DNA from: Hippasteria phrygiana
Taxonomy: Eukaryota > Echinodermata > Asteroidea > Valvatida > Goniasteridae
NCBI GenBank assembly: GCA_037893225.1
Contig: JAZGUH010000105.1
Location: forward strand, 1,550,001-1,614,000
DNA: 64,000 bases
Reading direction: 5' to 3'
Within the stretch, counting starts at the first letter, position 1. Each line of letters starts with the position of its first letter. The translations under genes were made by a program, and so were the position numbers. Below are positions 40,761 through 50,408 of the stretch, piece after piece. Below the pieces are notes generated by a model that searched no databases, was not told the origin of the DNA, and saw nothing but the letters and a program-made list of their open reading frames with translations.

Positions 40761-41015
40761 TTCGACTTTCACCTCTTGCTACCTATACATGATGTGCTCA
40801 AGAGTAGAGGCAGAACAGGGAAGGCGGTTCTTAACCTGCCCAGTCTTCAGTAGTAACGTCATGTAGACTCTATTCATTAGTAGGCCAATTTTTTTGGGGG
40901 AGCATGCCCCCAGACCCCCTAGCGCTGGCGTGGCGTGCCTGTGACACGTGGGGCTGCCTTCGGCAGCCCAGGTACATTTCGCCCCCCTGCTTATCAATTT
41001 CTAGATACGCCACTG

Positions 41016-41335
41016 TCAACTGCTGCTGCTCAAGTGTGTCCGGAGGTGGCTGATTAGTCCCACCTGGACGCGGAACTCTCTGCCACAGGTCTTGCATTTT
41101 GGGGCAGCGGGTGGCTGGGCTGACGTGTTGGCTGCTCTGGCTTTTCTTGCTGCGCGCTTGTTTACAGCTGAAGCTCTGCGATGCTGCTCGAAGAGCCGGT
41201 CTGCTGCCAAGTTTTACCAAGTTTTGACAGGTATCTCAAGGCTCTTCAAGGTGGTCTTTAGATTGGCCTCGAAGAGGAGCTTGGGTCGTCCGACGGCACG
41301 CTTGCCATCCGCCAGTTCACCCATACAGGTCTATA
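41016..41335 (-). pseudogene. LINE C-terminal fragment with C2H2 zinc finger
   Basis: On the - strand, GRPKLLFEANLKTTLKSLEI leads through one in-frame TAA (41214-41216) into LAADRLFEQHRRASAVNKRA and a zinc finger, CKTCGREFRVQVGLISHLRTH in form (C-x2-C-x12-H-x3-H). This RxxGRPxLRFKD, LAADR, C2H2 order is the tail of a common metazoan LINE-encoded polyprotein. The polymerase part is missing. Confidence 0.75.
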
Positions 41336-43007
41336 AATTGTTTCATCTGAAGGTGGGTCAGAGTACAGACTACAAGAACATAATGTTTTTCTCTGTTTTC
41401 CCAGCATCTATGCACACACAACTTTAAACGGGCCATAAAATACTAACCCCCGAATCCATTCATTACTGAAAATTACAGCATAAGCAAATGTTGTATATAA
41501 CATTTGAGCTCGGCATCTGAACATGCATACATGTACAATGTACATTGCATAGTGCCCACAACCGTAAACAAAAAACCTGATGGCACAATCTGACCCCGGC
41601 ATCATCTATCACGTAACACAAACATCTGCGTTTGTCTCCTGCATACTGACAACCCTTGTGTTTAACCTTTCAACGTCAACACCGTGTCAAAGATATAAAG
41701 CGGGCTGCGTTATAACTGAACACACTATAGCCTGGTTCCATTAGTCATAATAGTACAGCATCATCGAAGATCCCAATGTAACACAGCCGACAATGGAAAC
41801 ATTTTTATTGGGGAATTTCCAACCTGTCCCAAACAGGGACAGTGAGAGTTGGCAAAATGGAACCAAGTTTAAATTGCTGACTATCTGCACATAGTCATGT
41901 GAGTAGGCCGCGCCTATTTAAACACATGTATACGCTGGAATGCTGTGTTGTTCAGCAATGTTCTACAAACATATCTGCTCGAGTGCCACAAATTTGACCA
42001 TTTTATCCTCTTGACCAAGAACTATGAGTGCAACTGTCAAAATAACGGCTTACCGAAATTAAAATCTATCAAAATGAAATATCAGGCTTTCAGAAAAGTC
42101 ATAACTATACCTAAAATGCTAATTTAGTGAGAAACTGTGGACTAGTCATCATGTGCTAATTTGTTTTAGTTTTTCAGCCGAATGACGTCATGAACCCATC
42201 TCTGCCGCGACATTTTGGTTACCTGCATTTTGCATGCTGTCGGCAATCAATGTAATTACAAAAAAAACAAGGATTAACTGTACAGTTCCCAAACTACACT
42301 TGGGGTAATGATTCTAAATGCTTAAAACTACGTAACAAATGCTTGTTCAGTCATTCTTGTTGCATTCTTCTTCAAGACATGGTCACGGCGTGAGCAATCT
42401 TGTTAACACTCGTTAACTTGGCTAACCAAACTTCACTCTCAGGCAGCCTTAAGTTTTGGTTGGTTGCCAAAAGGACAACCAGAAATGTTTTCTTCCCATG
42501 TAGGGTCCTAAAGTGTACATGTATAAAATGAAAACTTGTAGCATGGGCTTTCCAGCCCTACAAGTGAATGTCACAAAAATACAACTTTTAATTGTATTAC
42601 CTGCTGGAAGCAGGTCACAAGCGATATCCTGTGATTACTTTAGATACACAAATACAACATGAAGGTGGATAGTCGATATTATAAAACATCTCTCGCTGGT
42701 TCTTTATCCTGGTTGGTTAAAACATGGTCACATGACATTTGCATCAGTGTGAACTACCTACAATGTTCATGTATAGGCATGCATATCAAAGACTTGTGTA
42801 CAGTGCCCGACTGGGTACCATACTCGACAATGGTTCAACAGCTCTCTCCGAAGGTTCCAATCTTGCTTTCATTGTAACTTACTTTGCTGGTTACTGATCA
42901 ACAGAGATGTATTTGAGTCGTCACAAGTCCCTGCAACATCAAAAGCCCTCCAGTCCTCTTGTGGTCACCCACAGTACCTCGGGAGCATAGACATGTACTG
43001 TATGGGT
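41336..43007. other. Intergenic, no gene seen
   Basis: 41336-41510 is a diverged member of the GTAGTGTACA MITE family (shares CTCTGTTTTCCCAGCATCTA and ATACTAACCCCCGAATCC). The rest shows no gene. 42900-42960 is a scrap of the AAGACCAT-type element (CACAAGTCCCTGCAACATC). Confidence 0.6.
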
Positions 43008-43795
43008 TTCACACTACTCTAAACGTACCTGGGTAATTTATTACCCAGGTAGTTGTCATTACCTGGGTAGAAACTAACCCGGAGAATCGGTTTCATACTA
43101 CAAAATTAACCCCGCAATTCTGCTTACCCACTTCAGCACGCACCCGGGTAACTTGTAGCCGCGTTCACACTATGCGAATGGTAACCCGGAGAATGTGCAT
43201 TCGCAACAAATATGACGCCGGGTACTGGGCCGATGCTAGCTACTTATGGGTTGGTTCCGGCAGTACTATACAGTGTAAACGGTACAAGACCAGAAGTGGG
43301 CCAATCATGGCTTGATTACGGCGAAACGGTTTGAGTTCGAGAGAATGATAACACTATCCCATTCAGTGACACTTCCCTTCTGGTGACTTGTGTCACTTAA
43401 TCCCGAACTCGTGTAGAGTCGATCTTAAGTATGAGTTTTTGCTTGTTATGTCTGTATAGCATGGTGGAGATGGGCGGACATAAGGGAGCTGTGACCAGGT
43501 TAGGTATAGGTGGTTGGAGGTGCAAGTAGAGGATCGTAGTTCGCAGACCCTCTTACACTTTCATGCCTTGGTGTGTGGCACTCATCAGTTGCGTATGGGT
43601 GATTCAAAAAATGAATCGATGCCAACTCCCAGGGTTTTTGATTGGGTGTTTCTCAATAAACTGTAACGTGACATGGAGCCATAAGCTGGCCGATAAAACA
43701 CGACGAAGCGCACCCCCCGACCCGGGTATAAGAAAACCCGGCGAGCATTCACACTATTGTTGATAACCCGGAGAATCGTCTCAAGGTCGTCGTTA
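43008..43795. mobile_element. DNA transposon remnant with ACCCGGGTA / CCCGGAGAAT words
   Basis: It begins GGGTTTCACACTACTC and ends with GCATTCACACTATTG, GATAACCCGGAGAATCG and GGTCGTCGTTAAT. The right part aligns with the 15950-16050 region (CCTTGAGACGATTCTCCGGG, inverted). No transposase. Probably the same superfamily as 15745-16045. Confidence 0.6.
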
Positions 43796-44275
43796 ATGGG
43801 GGCAAGTTTTGCAAACATTCAAAGTTTACGATAAATTGTAGGAGTTGTCCAATGATAACTCTTTGCAATCAGATAATTATTTATTGCACTAAAGTTAAGT
43901 AGAGAAAATAACAGAAATAAATAATAGAAAATCAAAATGAAGTGCCAACATTTGCTTCGTTAATTAACAACTAGCAGATGACATTCTTTGAAGTTTGTTG
44001 TTGCTACACACTAACTAGATTTGACGTTGTCGATCGACTAGACGCGTTCGAGTGAAAAGCAGGCCACGCATGCATGATTTAAATCGCAAATTGACAAAAG
44101 GGTCAGCAGCACCCGAACTTGCTCTTAGCTGCCGGAGGTATTGGAAGTTGACAAACTAGTTCTAAGGTAATTTTTCCAAAGGGGAAGTAGTTGGTCTGCT
44201 GTAGTACATTCAACCAGCGTGTCCTATATATTTGGACTACCTGAATTGTATAAAATAGGGAGAATCACTTAAGTA
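43796..44275. other. Intergenic, no gene seen
   Basis: AT-rich noncoding DNA. Confidence 0.5.
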
Positions 44276-44475
44276 ACAATCCATCAAACAAACCACAAGG
44301 GAAACTGACCACAAAGAAAACTGGCAGGAACGGAATACCATACCGGCGCTATAGCCGCTATACCAACTGAGCTACATGTATCTTGCCTTATGTTGGTGGT
44401 CTCCCAAATTATCAGTATCTTTGTTCGGTATTCCAGAGGTCGCAGGTTTGAATCCTGCTCCAGTCAATTTTCTTT
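44276..44475. mobile_element. Collapsed tRNA-derived inverted pair
   Basis: The outer parts match the head-to-head tRNA-like pair at 1573-1890 (AAAGAAAACTGGCAG at left, GCAGGTTTGAATCCTGCTCC at right). The middle between the two units is largely deleted, leaving a hairpin-like remnant. TTGTGGTTTGTTTGA-type flank (inverted here) is also shared with 2126-2140. Confidence 0.65.
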
Positions 44476-45193
44476 GTTCTTAATCAATAGTAATGGATAA
44501 CTTTATCACAATATGATTTGTCTGCACTTGTTTCATCCCACAGGCCATTGTACTAATCTCAGCTGTCTTCAGTAACAGGATTTTCCAACTCGATTTGTAG
44601 AGAGATTTGTTTTGCCCCTCATACATTGAAGCTTCTATCGCCACAGAAATGGTACGGGGGGGGGGGGGGGGGGGGGGGGGACACATCAGCTTGGATCAAC
44701 TATGTAACACGTGCGAAAGTTACAAAATATGAAAATCAAGATTGTGGTATTTCCTGAAAGCACAGGTTAAAAGCTTTAATTTTATATACAATGTATATGT
44801 GTTGTGGTACATGCATCTCATTCCTAGCCCCCGATACAACCTTATATTGTGTCTTGACCCTTGTTTTGAGAAAATGAAGCTCAAAGGTTGTGATCTGTGC
44901 ACACTTTAACCAGAGTTCGAAAAAGAAATCCCCCCCCAAAAATATTTTGAGAACAGCTTCAGTTTAAATAACCTAGGGATATGATAGAATAGGGTTTTTC
45001 CAATATACGCAGTTAAAATCCCAAAATTGACTTTTCAGTAAAAAGGTGTTGTTTCTGCTGGCAACTTTCCACTCATTTTGTGCTCCGTTACATATAAACC
45101 ATGTAATATTTGTTTTACTATACCTCATAAATACATGTATTTTGTTGTCATTTTTTATGTTTTATAAATTCCTCCAGACAAGTACATGTATAC
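44476..45193. other. Intergenic with G25 homopolymer
   Basis: No gene. It contains a run of 25 G at 44656-44680. Confidence 0.55.
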
Positions 45194-45369
45194 CAGTGGC
45201 GGATCTACGGGGGGGGTTTTGGGGGTTTAAACCCCCCTCTTGGGCTGAAAAAAAAAAAAAAAACCATTGTCGGGTGTCGAAAATTCGGCACGCTGGGGTG
45301 TGTAGGCCAATCACGTCAGGTAAACCCCCCCCCCCCCCCCCCCTTGGTTAAAACCTAGATCCGCCCCTG
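45194..45369. mobile_element. hAT-like MITE
   Basis: Ends CAGTGGCGGATCTACGGGG and AACCTAGATCCGCCCCTG, the terminus style of hAT elements. The centre has A17 and C19 runs. Flanks share GTATAC-type text, compatible with an 8-bp duplication. A half end (TAGATACGCCACTG) appears at 41009-41022. Confidence 0.7.
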
Positions 45370-45423
45370 TATACATGAAATGTTCATTGGCCCATAGTAA
45401 AAGCTGCTGGACATGTCTCAACT

Positions 45424-45811
45424 GTAAATTAGAACAGAGATGTTTTCTCTTTTGCCCTGTCCCGACATAATATATGAAGCACTGTATACTCGGTGCTTTC
45501 CGAGAGCCTGTGTGAACAAATTCACAGGCTTACTCGGGCGGGATTCGAACACACAACTTCCTGCTTACTAGTGCAGATGTCTTAACCACTCGACCACCGA
45601 GCTTGCCAGGGTCGGCTGGCCGATTCGAATCCAATGCAGCAGTAGGTACCGCATAATCAGTCAGAAGATGGAATGTTTGCATCGGGGGATGATGTAAATT
45701 AGAACAGAGATGTTTTCTCTTTTGCCCTGTCCCGGCGTAATATATGAAGCACTGAGTATACATCTCTGTTCTAATTTACATCATCCCCGACGCAAACATT
45801 CCATCTTCTGA
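45424..45811. repeat. Complex repeat: 61-bp direct and 51-bp inverted copies around a tRNA-like unit
   Basis: 45424-45484 and 45694-45754 are direct repeats (two or three mismatches). 45661-45712 and 45761-45811 are inverted (TCAGAAGATGGAATGTTTGC and its complement). The tRNA-derived unit at 45532-45602 lies between the direct copies. Confidence 0.85.
45532..45602 (-). repeat. tRNA-derived repeat, second family, copy 2
   Basis: On the - strand it reads GCTCGGTGGTCGAGTGGTTA, CTGCACTAGTAAGCAG and TGTTCGAATCCCGCCCGAGT. The stem/loop faults are the same as in 4371-4440, including an 8-nt anticodon loop. Confidence 0.65.
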
Positions 45812-46190
45812 ATGTCGAAACTGCACTGCCAGGACGATGTTTGTGTTTGCATGTGCGTACACTTGATCTGCGGGAGTGTGAAATTTAGCCCTGTGTGTTA
45901 GTTTCATGACCCTGGGCCTTGTGTTAGTCTACTGCACATGTGCTTTGGTCCAGTATGTGACATCCCTGTGTACGCGCTGGAACATACATGTAGCAAAATT
46001 TTCGGTTGGCACATAAGGGTGAATTGACCAATTGGAATTTGGCTCTCGGTTATGAATGTATGAAGTATAAAGTATAGTATGAAGTATAGCACGTCTGCCT
46101 CCAACATATAAAAGTAGTAGTTTTCCATTTCCCACTTGATCACGCAGGAAAAGTAAATTATAACGCATGGTATTTTGAATCTGCAGAAGT
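45812..46190 (-). other. Probable AAR2 3' UTR and downstream DNA
   Basis: Lies directly 3' of the AAR2 stop codon. No coding. I did not find a convincing AATAAA on the - strand here. Confidence 0.5.
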
Positions 46191-47330
46191 TCAGAGCTGT
46201 ACAACAACTGGTGCATCATCATCCAGCACTGCATCAAAGTCCCACTTGAATCTCTTTGTCAAGCTGTCCTTGAAGCGTCGACCCTTGACCTTCAATGGCT
46301 GTCCCACCTCAGACCCTTGCAGGTTTGCAAAAAACTCCCGCAGTGTGGACGTGAGAAAGTTGTCTTTGGAGACAATGTCTATGAAGAAATCTGCAGGCAC
46401 CTCTTTCAACTGGAAGTGCAGCATGCTGATGAAGCTTGTGTAGAGCTCCTGGTGAGTGGTGAGTGACTCCTCCGATGCGCAGAGGATGTGAACAAGCCGC
46501 TTCCACTGCTCAAAGCCATCATAGACCTGACCAATCAGGAAGCAGATAAAGGCAAACTGGATTTCACCAAGGATGCCGGTGGGGTCGTCCGCGTAATGCG
46601 TCTTCAGCATAGTCTCTAGCGTGTAGCTGAGGTCCATGCAGTACTTAGTTATCTCAGCTGGGCTGGCGCCCGCTGGGTAGTTCTGCTGCGGGATTGCGGT
46701 GAACCGGATCTCGGTACCCGGCTCGCTGTGCATTCTGGGTAGAAGATCCTCTGCATTGGTGTTGGCATCCTCTTGGTGGTCCCGACGTCGGCTCTCAGCC
46801 AACTTGGCTCTCTCAGCTGTAGTCCTGGTCTCATCATCGGCAATTAGCTGCGGGGCTGAGTAGATCTTCCCACAGGATGGCATCCAGTTTCTGACCAACT
46901 CTACCGTGATGTGGCTGCTTAAGGACACCCACTTCTTCAAGCTCTCATAAGGGTATGACCCAAGGAATGGTTCAAACTCCCGCAGCCGTCCCCGGTACTC
47001 CGCCTCCTCCCCATCCTCCAAAAAGTGCTCCACGGCATCCTCGTCCCGTTTGCTCCAACTGAGAACCATTACCTCTTGCTTCTTGAAGCCATGGAAGAAG
47101 CCCATGCGCGGAGCGGTGCTCCGATCCCTTACATTGACGGCACTGTAGTAGACAAAGTGCACGCCTGGGGGGATCATCTTTACACCCTTGAAATTTTCAG
47201 CAGTGTTCCACGTGTTGTAGTCAATGCCGAATTCTGTGCCCAGGGGAACGTTGAGGAAGAGAAGCGTAGCTCCTTCTTCAAATAGCTTCCTGGCGGTGTC
47301 CTGGTCCATGTGGGCCGATGACTCAGCCAT
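46191..47330 (-). CDS. AAR2: AAR2 splicing factor homologue, complete one-exon CDS
   Basis: A 379-residue protein similar over its whole length to AAR2 (C20orf4), which is about 384 residues in vertebrates. AAR2 binds PRP8 in the cytoplasm and escorts the U5 snRNP during assembly and recycling. Hallmarks are GATLLFLNVPLGTEFGIDYN, GVKMIPPGVHFVYYSAV and PRMGFFHGF near the N-terminus. The middle has LGSYPYESLKKWVSLSSHIT; the helical C-terminal domain has AEITKYCMDLSYTLETML, GEIQFAFICFLIGQVYDGFE and VPADFFIDIVSKDNFLTSTL. It ends FKWDFDAVLDDDAPVVVQL. The first ATG is preferred, though MDQDTARKLF, seven residues in, aligns with the usual start region. The residue 170-195 linker is charged and variable. 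No intron interrupts the coding sequence. An acceptor-like site sits about 20 bp upstream. Confidence 0.95.
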   Translation of the reverse strand: MAESSAHMDQDTARKLFEEGATLLFLNVPLGTEFGIDYNTWNTAENFKGVKMIPPGVHFVYYSAVNVRDRSTAPRMGFFHGFKKQEVMVLSWSKRDEDAVEHFLEDGEEAEYRGRLREFEPFLGSYPYESLKKWVSLSSHITVELVRNWMPSCGKIYSAPQLIADDETRTTAERAKLAESRRRDHQEDANTNAEDLLPRMHSEPGTEIRFTAIPQQNYPAGASPAEITKYCMDLSYTLETMLKTHYADDPTGILGEIQFAFICFLIGQVYDGFEQWKRLVHILCASEESLTTHQELYTSFISMLHFQLKEVPADFFIDIVSKDNFLTSTLREFFANLQGSEVGQPLKVKGRRFKDSLTKRFKWDFDAVLDDDAPVVVQL

Positions 47331-47343
47331 GTTGAGTATCTAG

Positions 47344-47366
47344 ACTTACCTGTTTCAAAAACAAAA
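47344..47366 (-). promoter_or_regulatory. Splice acceptor fused to a donor consensus upstream of AAR2
   Basis: On the - strand the sequence reads TTTTGTTTTTGAAACAG followed at once by GTAAGT, 19 bases before the AAR2 ATG. The CAG is a plausible 3' splice site for a 5'-UTR intron. The immediately following GTAAGT is a perfect donor consensus. Which one is used cannot be told from sequence alone. Confidence 0.6.
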
Positions 47367-48149
47367 TGTGATCATCGAGTGTCAATAGCTATATAAATAC
47401 GTGAAAAGGAGTACAAGTACGTACAAATACATTGTCTTTTGGCTTTCATTCATTATTTTAAATGCCGTGACTGTTGTTATGGTAACCGTACATAATTTTC
47501 CATGGGCTATCATTCAACCTAACTACCCCAAGCCTTACAAACTCCAACAGTAGGTTGTGTTGAATTTTGATGGGTTCAGGACTGCAGCGCCTTGGCACCA
47601 TTACTTTACATGGAGTTACATTGTACATGTATGATGCCCCAATTTGTCTAAGTCCAAAGAATGTGCCATAAGTACAGGTTGAGGACACTTCCTAGTAAAA
47701 ATGCCTGAGGGGTTATGGTTAAGGGAATTGTTTTGGACTTAACTTTCCATAAAAAAAATTCCTCCAAAAGACCCAATTTTCTCCAGCCATCATCACTGAC
47801 AGGTTTTAAGACTTTGTATGTATTTTCCTCTAACAAAAAAATTCCCCCCAAATATTTGATAAAAGTCTGCACTGGAATTGAAGCGGGAACCTCATGCCTG
47901 GCATTTTTACCTGCACGTAGGCAGTCGCGCAACCCACAACTCGACCGGTGCGACAACTTGACTATTTTTACCAAGTCGTCTATTGAGACAAGTCGCCTTT
48001 TACAAGGAGAACGTGGTATTTTCCACACAGATTGCCCATCGATGTTTGGGCCTTTGCATGTGTTGCGTCGTGTCGTTTTGCGCATGTGCGGGGACCCGGC
48101 CAGGTGTACGGTGGTACGGTATGTACAGTTGGCATTACGGTGGCCACCA
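47367..48149. other. AAR2 upstream DNA with repeats
   Basis: 47500-47660 repeats, inverted, text seen at about 32620-32760. 47870-47960 has tRNA-like box fragments on the - strand. No promoter element could be assigned. Confidence 0.5.
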
Positions 48150-48214
48150 CGACAGGACCCAGCATGGGGATCGAACCCATACAGGGTAGCGCTTTCGCTT
48201 ACGAATCGCCAGCG
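48150..48214 (-). repeat. 3' part of a split tRNA-like sequence
   Basis: On the - strand it reads CGCTGGCGATTCGTAAGCG and then a good T-arm, ATGGGTTCGATCCCCAT. The matching 5' part, GGTCGAGTGGTTAA, lies at 49396-49410, on the far side of a TTAA-flanked insertion. Probably another tRNA-derived repeat. Confidence 0.55.
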
Positions 48215-48623
48215 TTAAAGGGAAAGTCCACCCAGAGTTAAATAATAACATAATGTTAAAGAACGTCAATTGCAATTGTGACTTGCTATTTATTTCATTT
48301 TTATTGGTTTCGGTAATTCTATAAACTGGAGATTTTTTAATAAGCTAACGCGCCTGCCGTCATGCGAGCCGCCCTTTTGCTTTGGAATATCAGTACATCT
48401 GGGATACTTTGACGTAGTGTATGCACTAAGTCGGGCCAGCCATACCTGGCCGGCCCCGCGGCGAGCGACCCAAGCGCGAACCATTGTCCGTACATGTATG
48501 CAACACACACGAGAACGTGGCAGTATTGTTCCTTGATGCACACGTCCGTTTTCCGTATTCCTGGCGAATGATGTTGCCTGACTACTAAAGCAAAACTCGG
48601 TCGTGCTGTAGTACAGCAACATC

Positions 48624-48746
48624 ATGACGATTTGTCAAGCTTTTGGCTGCTCAAATAAACAAAATTCTCGAAAAGGTCTGAGCTTCTTCCAAATTCGCAA
48701 TCCCCAAAACGACCGCATATTTGTAAGAAATGGTTGCACAGTATAA
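48624..48746 (+). pseudogene. THAP-like zinc-finger fragment
   Basis: A 40-residue frame beginning MTICQAFGCSNKQNSRKGLS and continuing FFQIRNPQNDR. The C-x4-C spacing, followed by a basic stretch and FF, matches the start of THAP domains, which bind DNA in P-element and Kolobok-type transposases and in host factors. It stops at TAA before the second Cys/His pair, so the finger is incomplete. Confidence 0.6.
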
Positions 48747-48903
48747 AGTCGTATCCTCATTGAGCGATCCCCACAATGTCGCTTCCCAGGTTGTATCGTA
48801 AAATTGGGTGTGATCCCTGGCTATACGGCATTCTGGGTTGATGACTTCTGACTAGTGCCCACCCGAACAAAGATACTGACAATTTGGGAGACCGCCAACA
48901 TAG

Positions 48904-48975
48904 GGCAAGATAGCTCAGTTAGTAGAGCGCTGGTACGGTATTCCGGAGGTCGCAGGTTCGAATCCCACTCCTGCC
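48904..48975 (+). repeat. tRNA-derived repeat, first family
   Basis: GGCAAGATAGCTCAGTTAGT and GCAGGTTCGAATCCCACTCC give A- and B-box-like sequences. It is closest to the unit at 1589-1660. The anticodon arm has a mismatch and the loop lacks U33, so it is unlikely to be a working tRNA. Confidence 0.65.
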
Positions 48976-49425
48976 AGTATTTTTGTTCACTTTGAAAATG
49001 TCTTTTAACTTTAAGTTAGATTTAAATGTTTTGAAAAATGTTCAGATGCGAAAGTTAGTGCCTTATAAACTTGTTGGATGCATTTTTTTAAAGAAAAGGG
49101 TGCCGAAATTGCGATCACGAAATGCCGAACTTCCGCACAGGGTGCCAAATTTCCGGACAACACAAACATCTTACAAAGTCACGTGACATTACCGAAGCAC
49201 TACAGGATCGATTTAGTTGTAGTATCGCAACATGCGCTATGGCTACATGCTGTGTGTCGAAGCGAGTTCAGGGTAAATCGATACTGCATATGTCAAAAAA
49301 TAATAATCGACTCTAATGGTGCAGAAATTCGGGACGTCTGGGCCTACCCTATGTCATGACTAGATAAAATATTGTATAGAGCCTGGAATTCTCCTTTAAC
49401 CACTCGACCACATGCAAACTCGGCA

Positions 49426-50398
49426 GGAAGAGCAGTTTGTTATGAAGTTGAGCATACCAAGAAATGACCGACTGTGCATGGTCAACAGATTTCACGGCTT
49501 AATAAGCCAGTTCGATGTTTCGCTCGCGCATGCGCCAACTCCCTGACGACCGGGGTTTTTTTATAAACAAACCTTTCCGCCCAATAGCAACGCACGTCTT
49601 GGACACGCGTTTTTCCATTTCAGCTTGGATTTCTTCATATTACAAGTCTAAATTTTCCAAACCTGTCGAAATGGTTGCCATCATAGGAAACCCCATTAAA
49701 TAAACTATAAATTGGTTTTGGAATCAGCATTTTATCGCTCAGAACAAAAAAGTTGTGATTTTTCCCGAACCCCCGCACATTGTCCAGGCCCACCAGACGT
49801 CCAGCCCGTGAGACAAGGGCAAAATTCGTTCCAAATCTCGCTTTGCACAACGCAGCAACACGGACCATGCGTCGCGTACCGCGAGCCATAGTATACTAAG
49901 TCTGGGAAGACTCGGGGTTGTTACAAAATAATCATTTTGCTTCTGTACTCGATCTATAAAAATACTCGTTGACTAAGTGCGGCTGCATGGTTTGTCTGAT
50001 TTTCTTTTTATATCAACCTGTTTATAATAGTTTGGACTTTATGTGTGTGAAGCTTACGCGTTTTTTTGCCGTTCCTTTTATTTATAAAGTTACATTCAAA
50101 AAGAGTTAAAATTTGTCAAAGAGGTTTAGAGTTTTACATGTGATTTCAATGAACGTTGCGGCACCGACGCGTGAAAAGCGCAAGTGGAAAGTTTGATTTT
50201 TTTATATTTTATTTTCCTGCCAAAATGAATGAAGTTTCTATATAGCCTAAACACCATGGATCGTAAGAGTTAATATTCTTTTTGATATCAGGGCACTTGT
50301 TAATTAATTTAGAGCCATGCTAAACTTATTATCACTGTTTGAAATTGACTACTTTTTAGTACGCTATGCACAACACGAATGGCGCGCCCACGTACATA
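49426..50398. other. Intergenic, no gene seen
   Basis: The stretch 49520-49900 has higher GC content and several CpG-rich runs, and could hold a promoter or first exon of AAR2, but nothing in it is decisive. Confidence 0.4.
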
Positions 50399-50408
50399 GG
50401 TTTGTTTA

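Larger units (their letters stand above)
36360..40860 (+). mobile_element. Degenerate DIRS-type retrotransposon
   Basis: Order seen: imperfect repeats containing ATAGCGGCCGTCGGTCGTTC-like text (about 36390, 36575, 36675, 36777), then gag-like fragments, a reverse transcriptase, RNase H-like text and a tyrosine-recombinase-like tail. This order and the RT signature fit DIRS-group elements, which integrate with a tyrosine recombinase rather than an integrase. The copy carries many frameshifts, a C29 run at 36698-36726 and no definable termini. The boundaries given are approximate. Confidence 0.75.
48215..49399. mobile_element. TTAA-flanked element with THAP-like fragment (Kolobok-like?)
   Basis: TTAA at 48215-48218 and 49396-49399 flanks ends AGGGAAAGTCCACC and GGAATTCTCCT (a short, imperfect inverted repeat). 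Inside are a THAP-like reading frame (48624-48746) and a tRNA-like unit (48904-48975). TTAA duplication, AGGG end and a THAP domain together point to Kolobok, but the catalytic domain is missing, so this is an inference. The element splits a tRNA-like sequence (48150-48214 with 49400-49420). Confidence 0.6.

Noticed and set aside
1589..49420. Functional tRNA genes (1589-1660, 4371-4440, 45532-45602, 48904-48975)
   Set aside because: Anticodon arms are mispaired or loops are the wrong size, U33 is missing where checked, and each occurs as a dispersed repeat.
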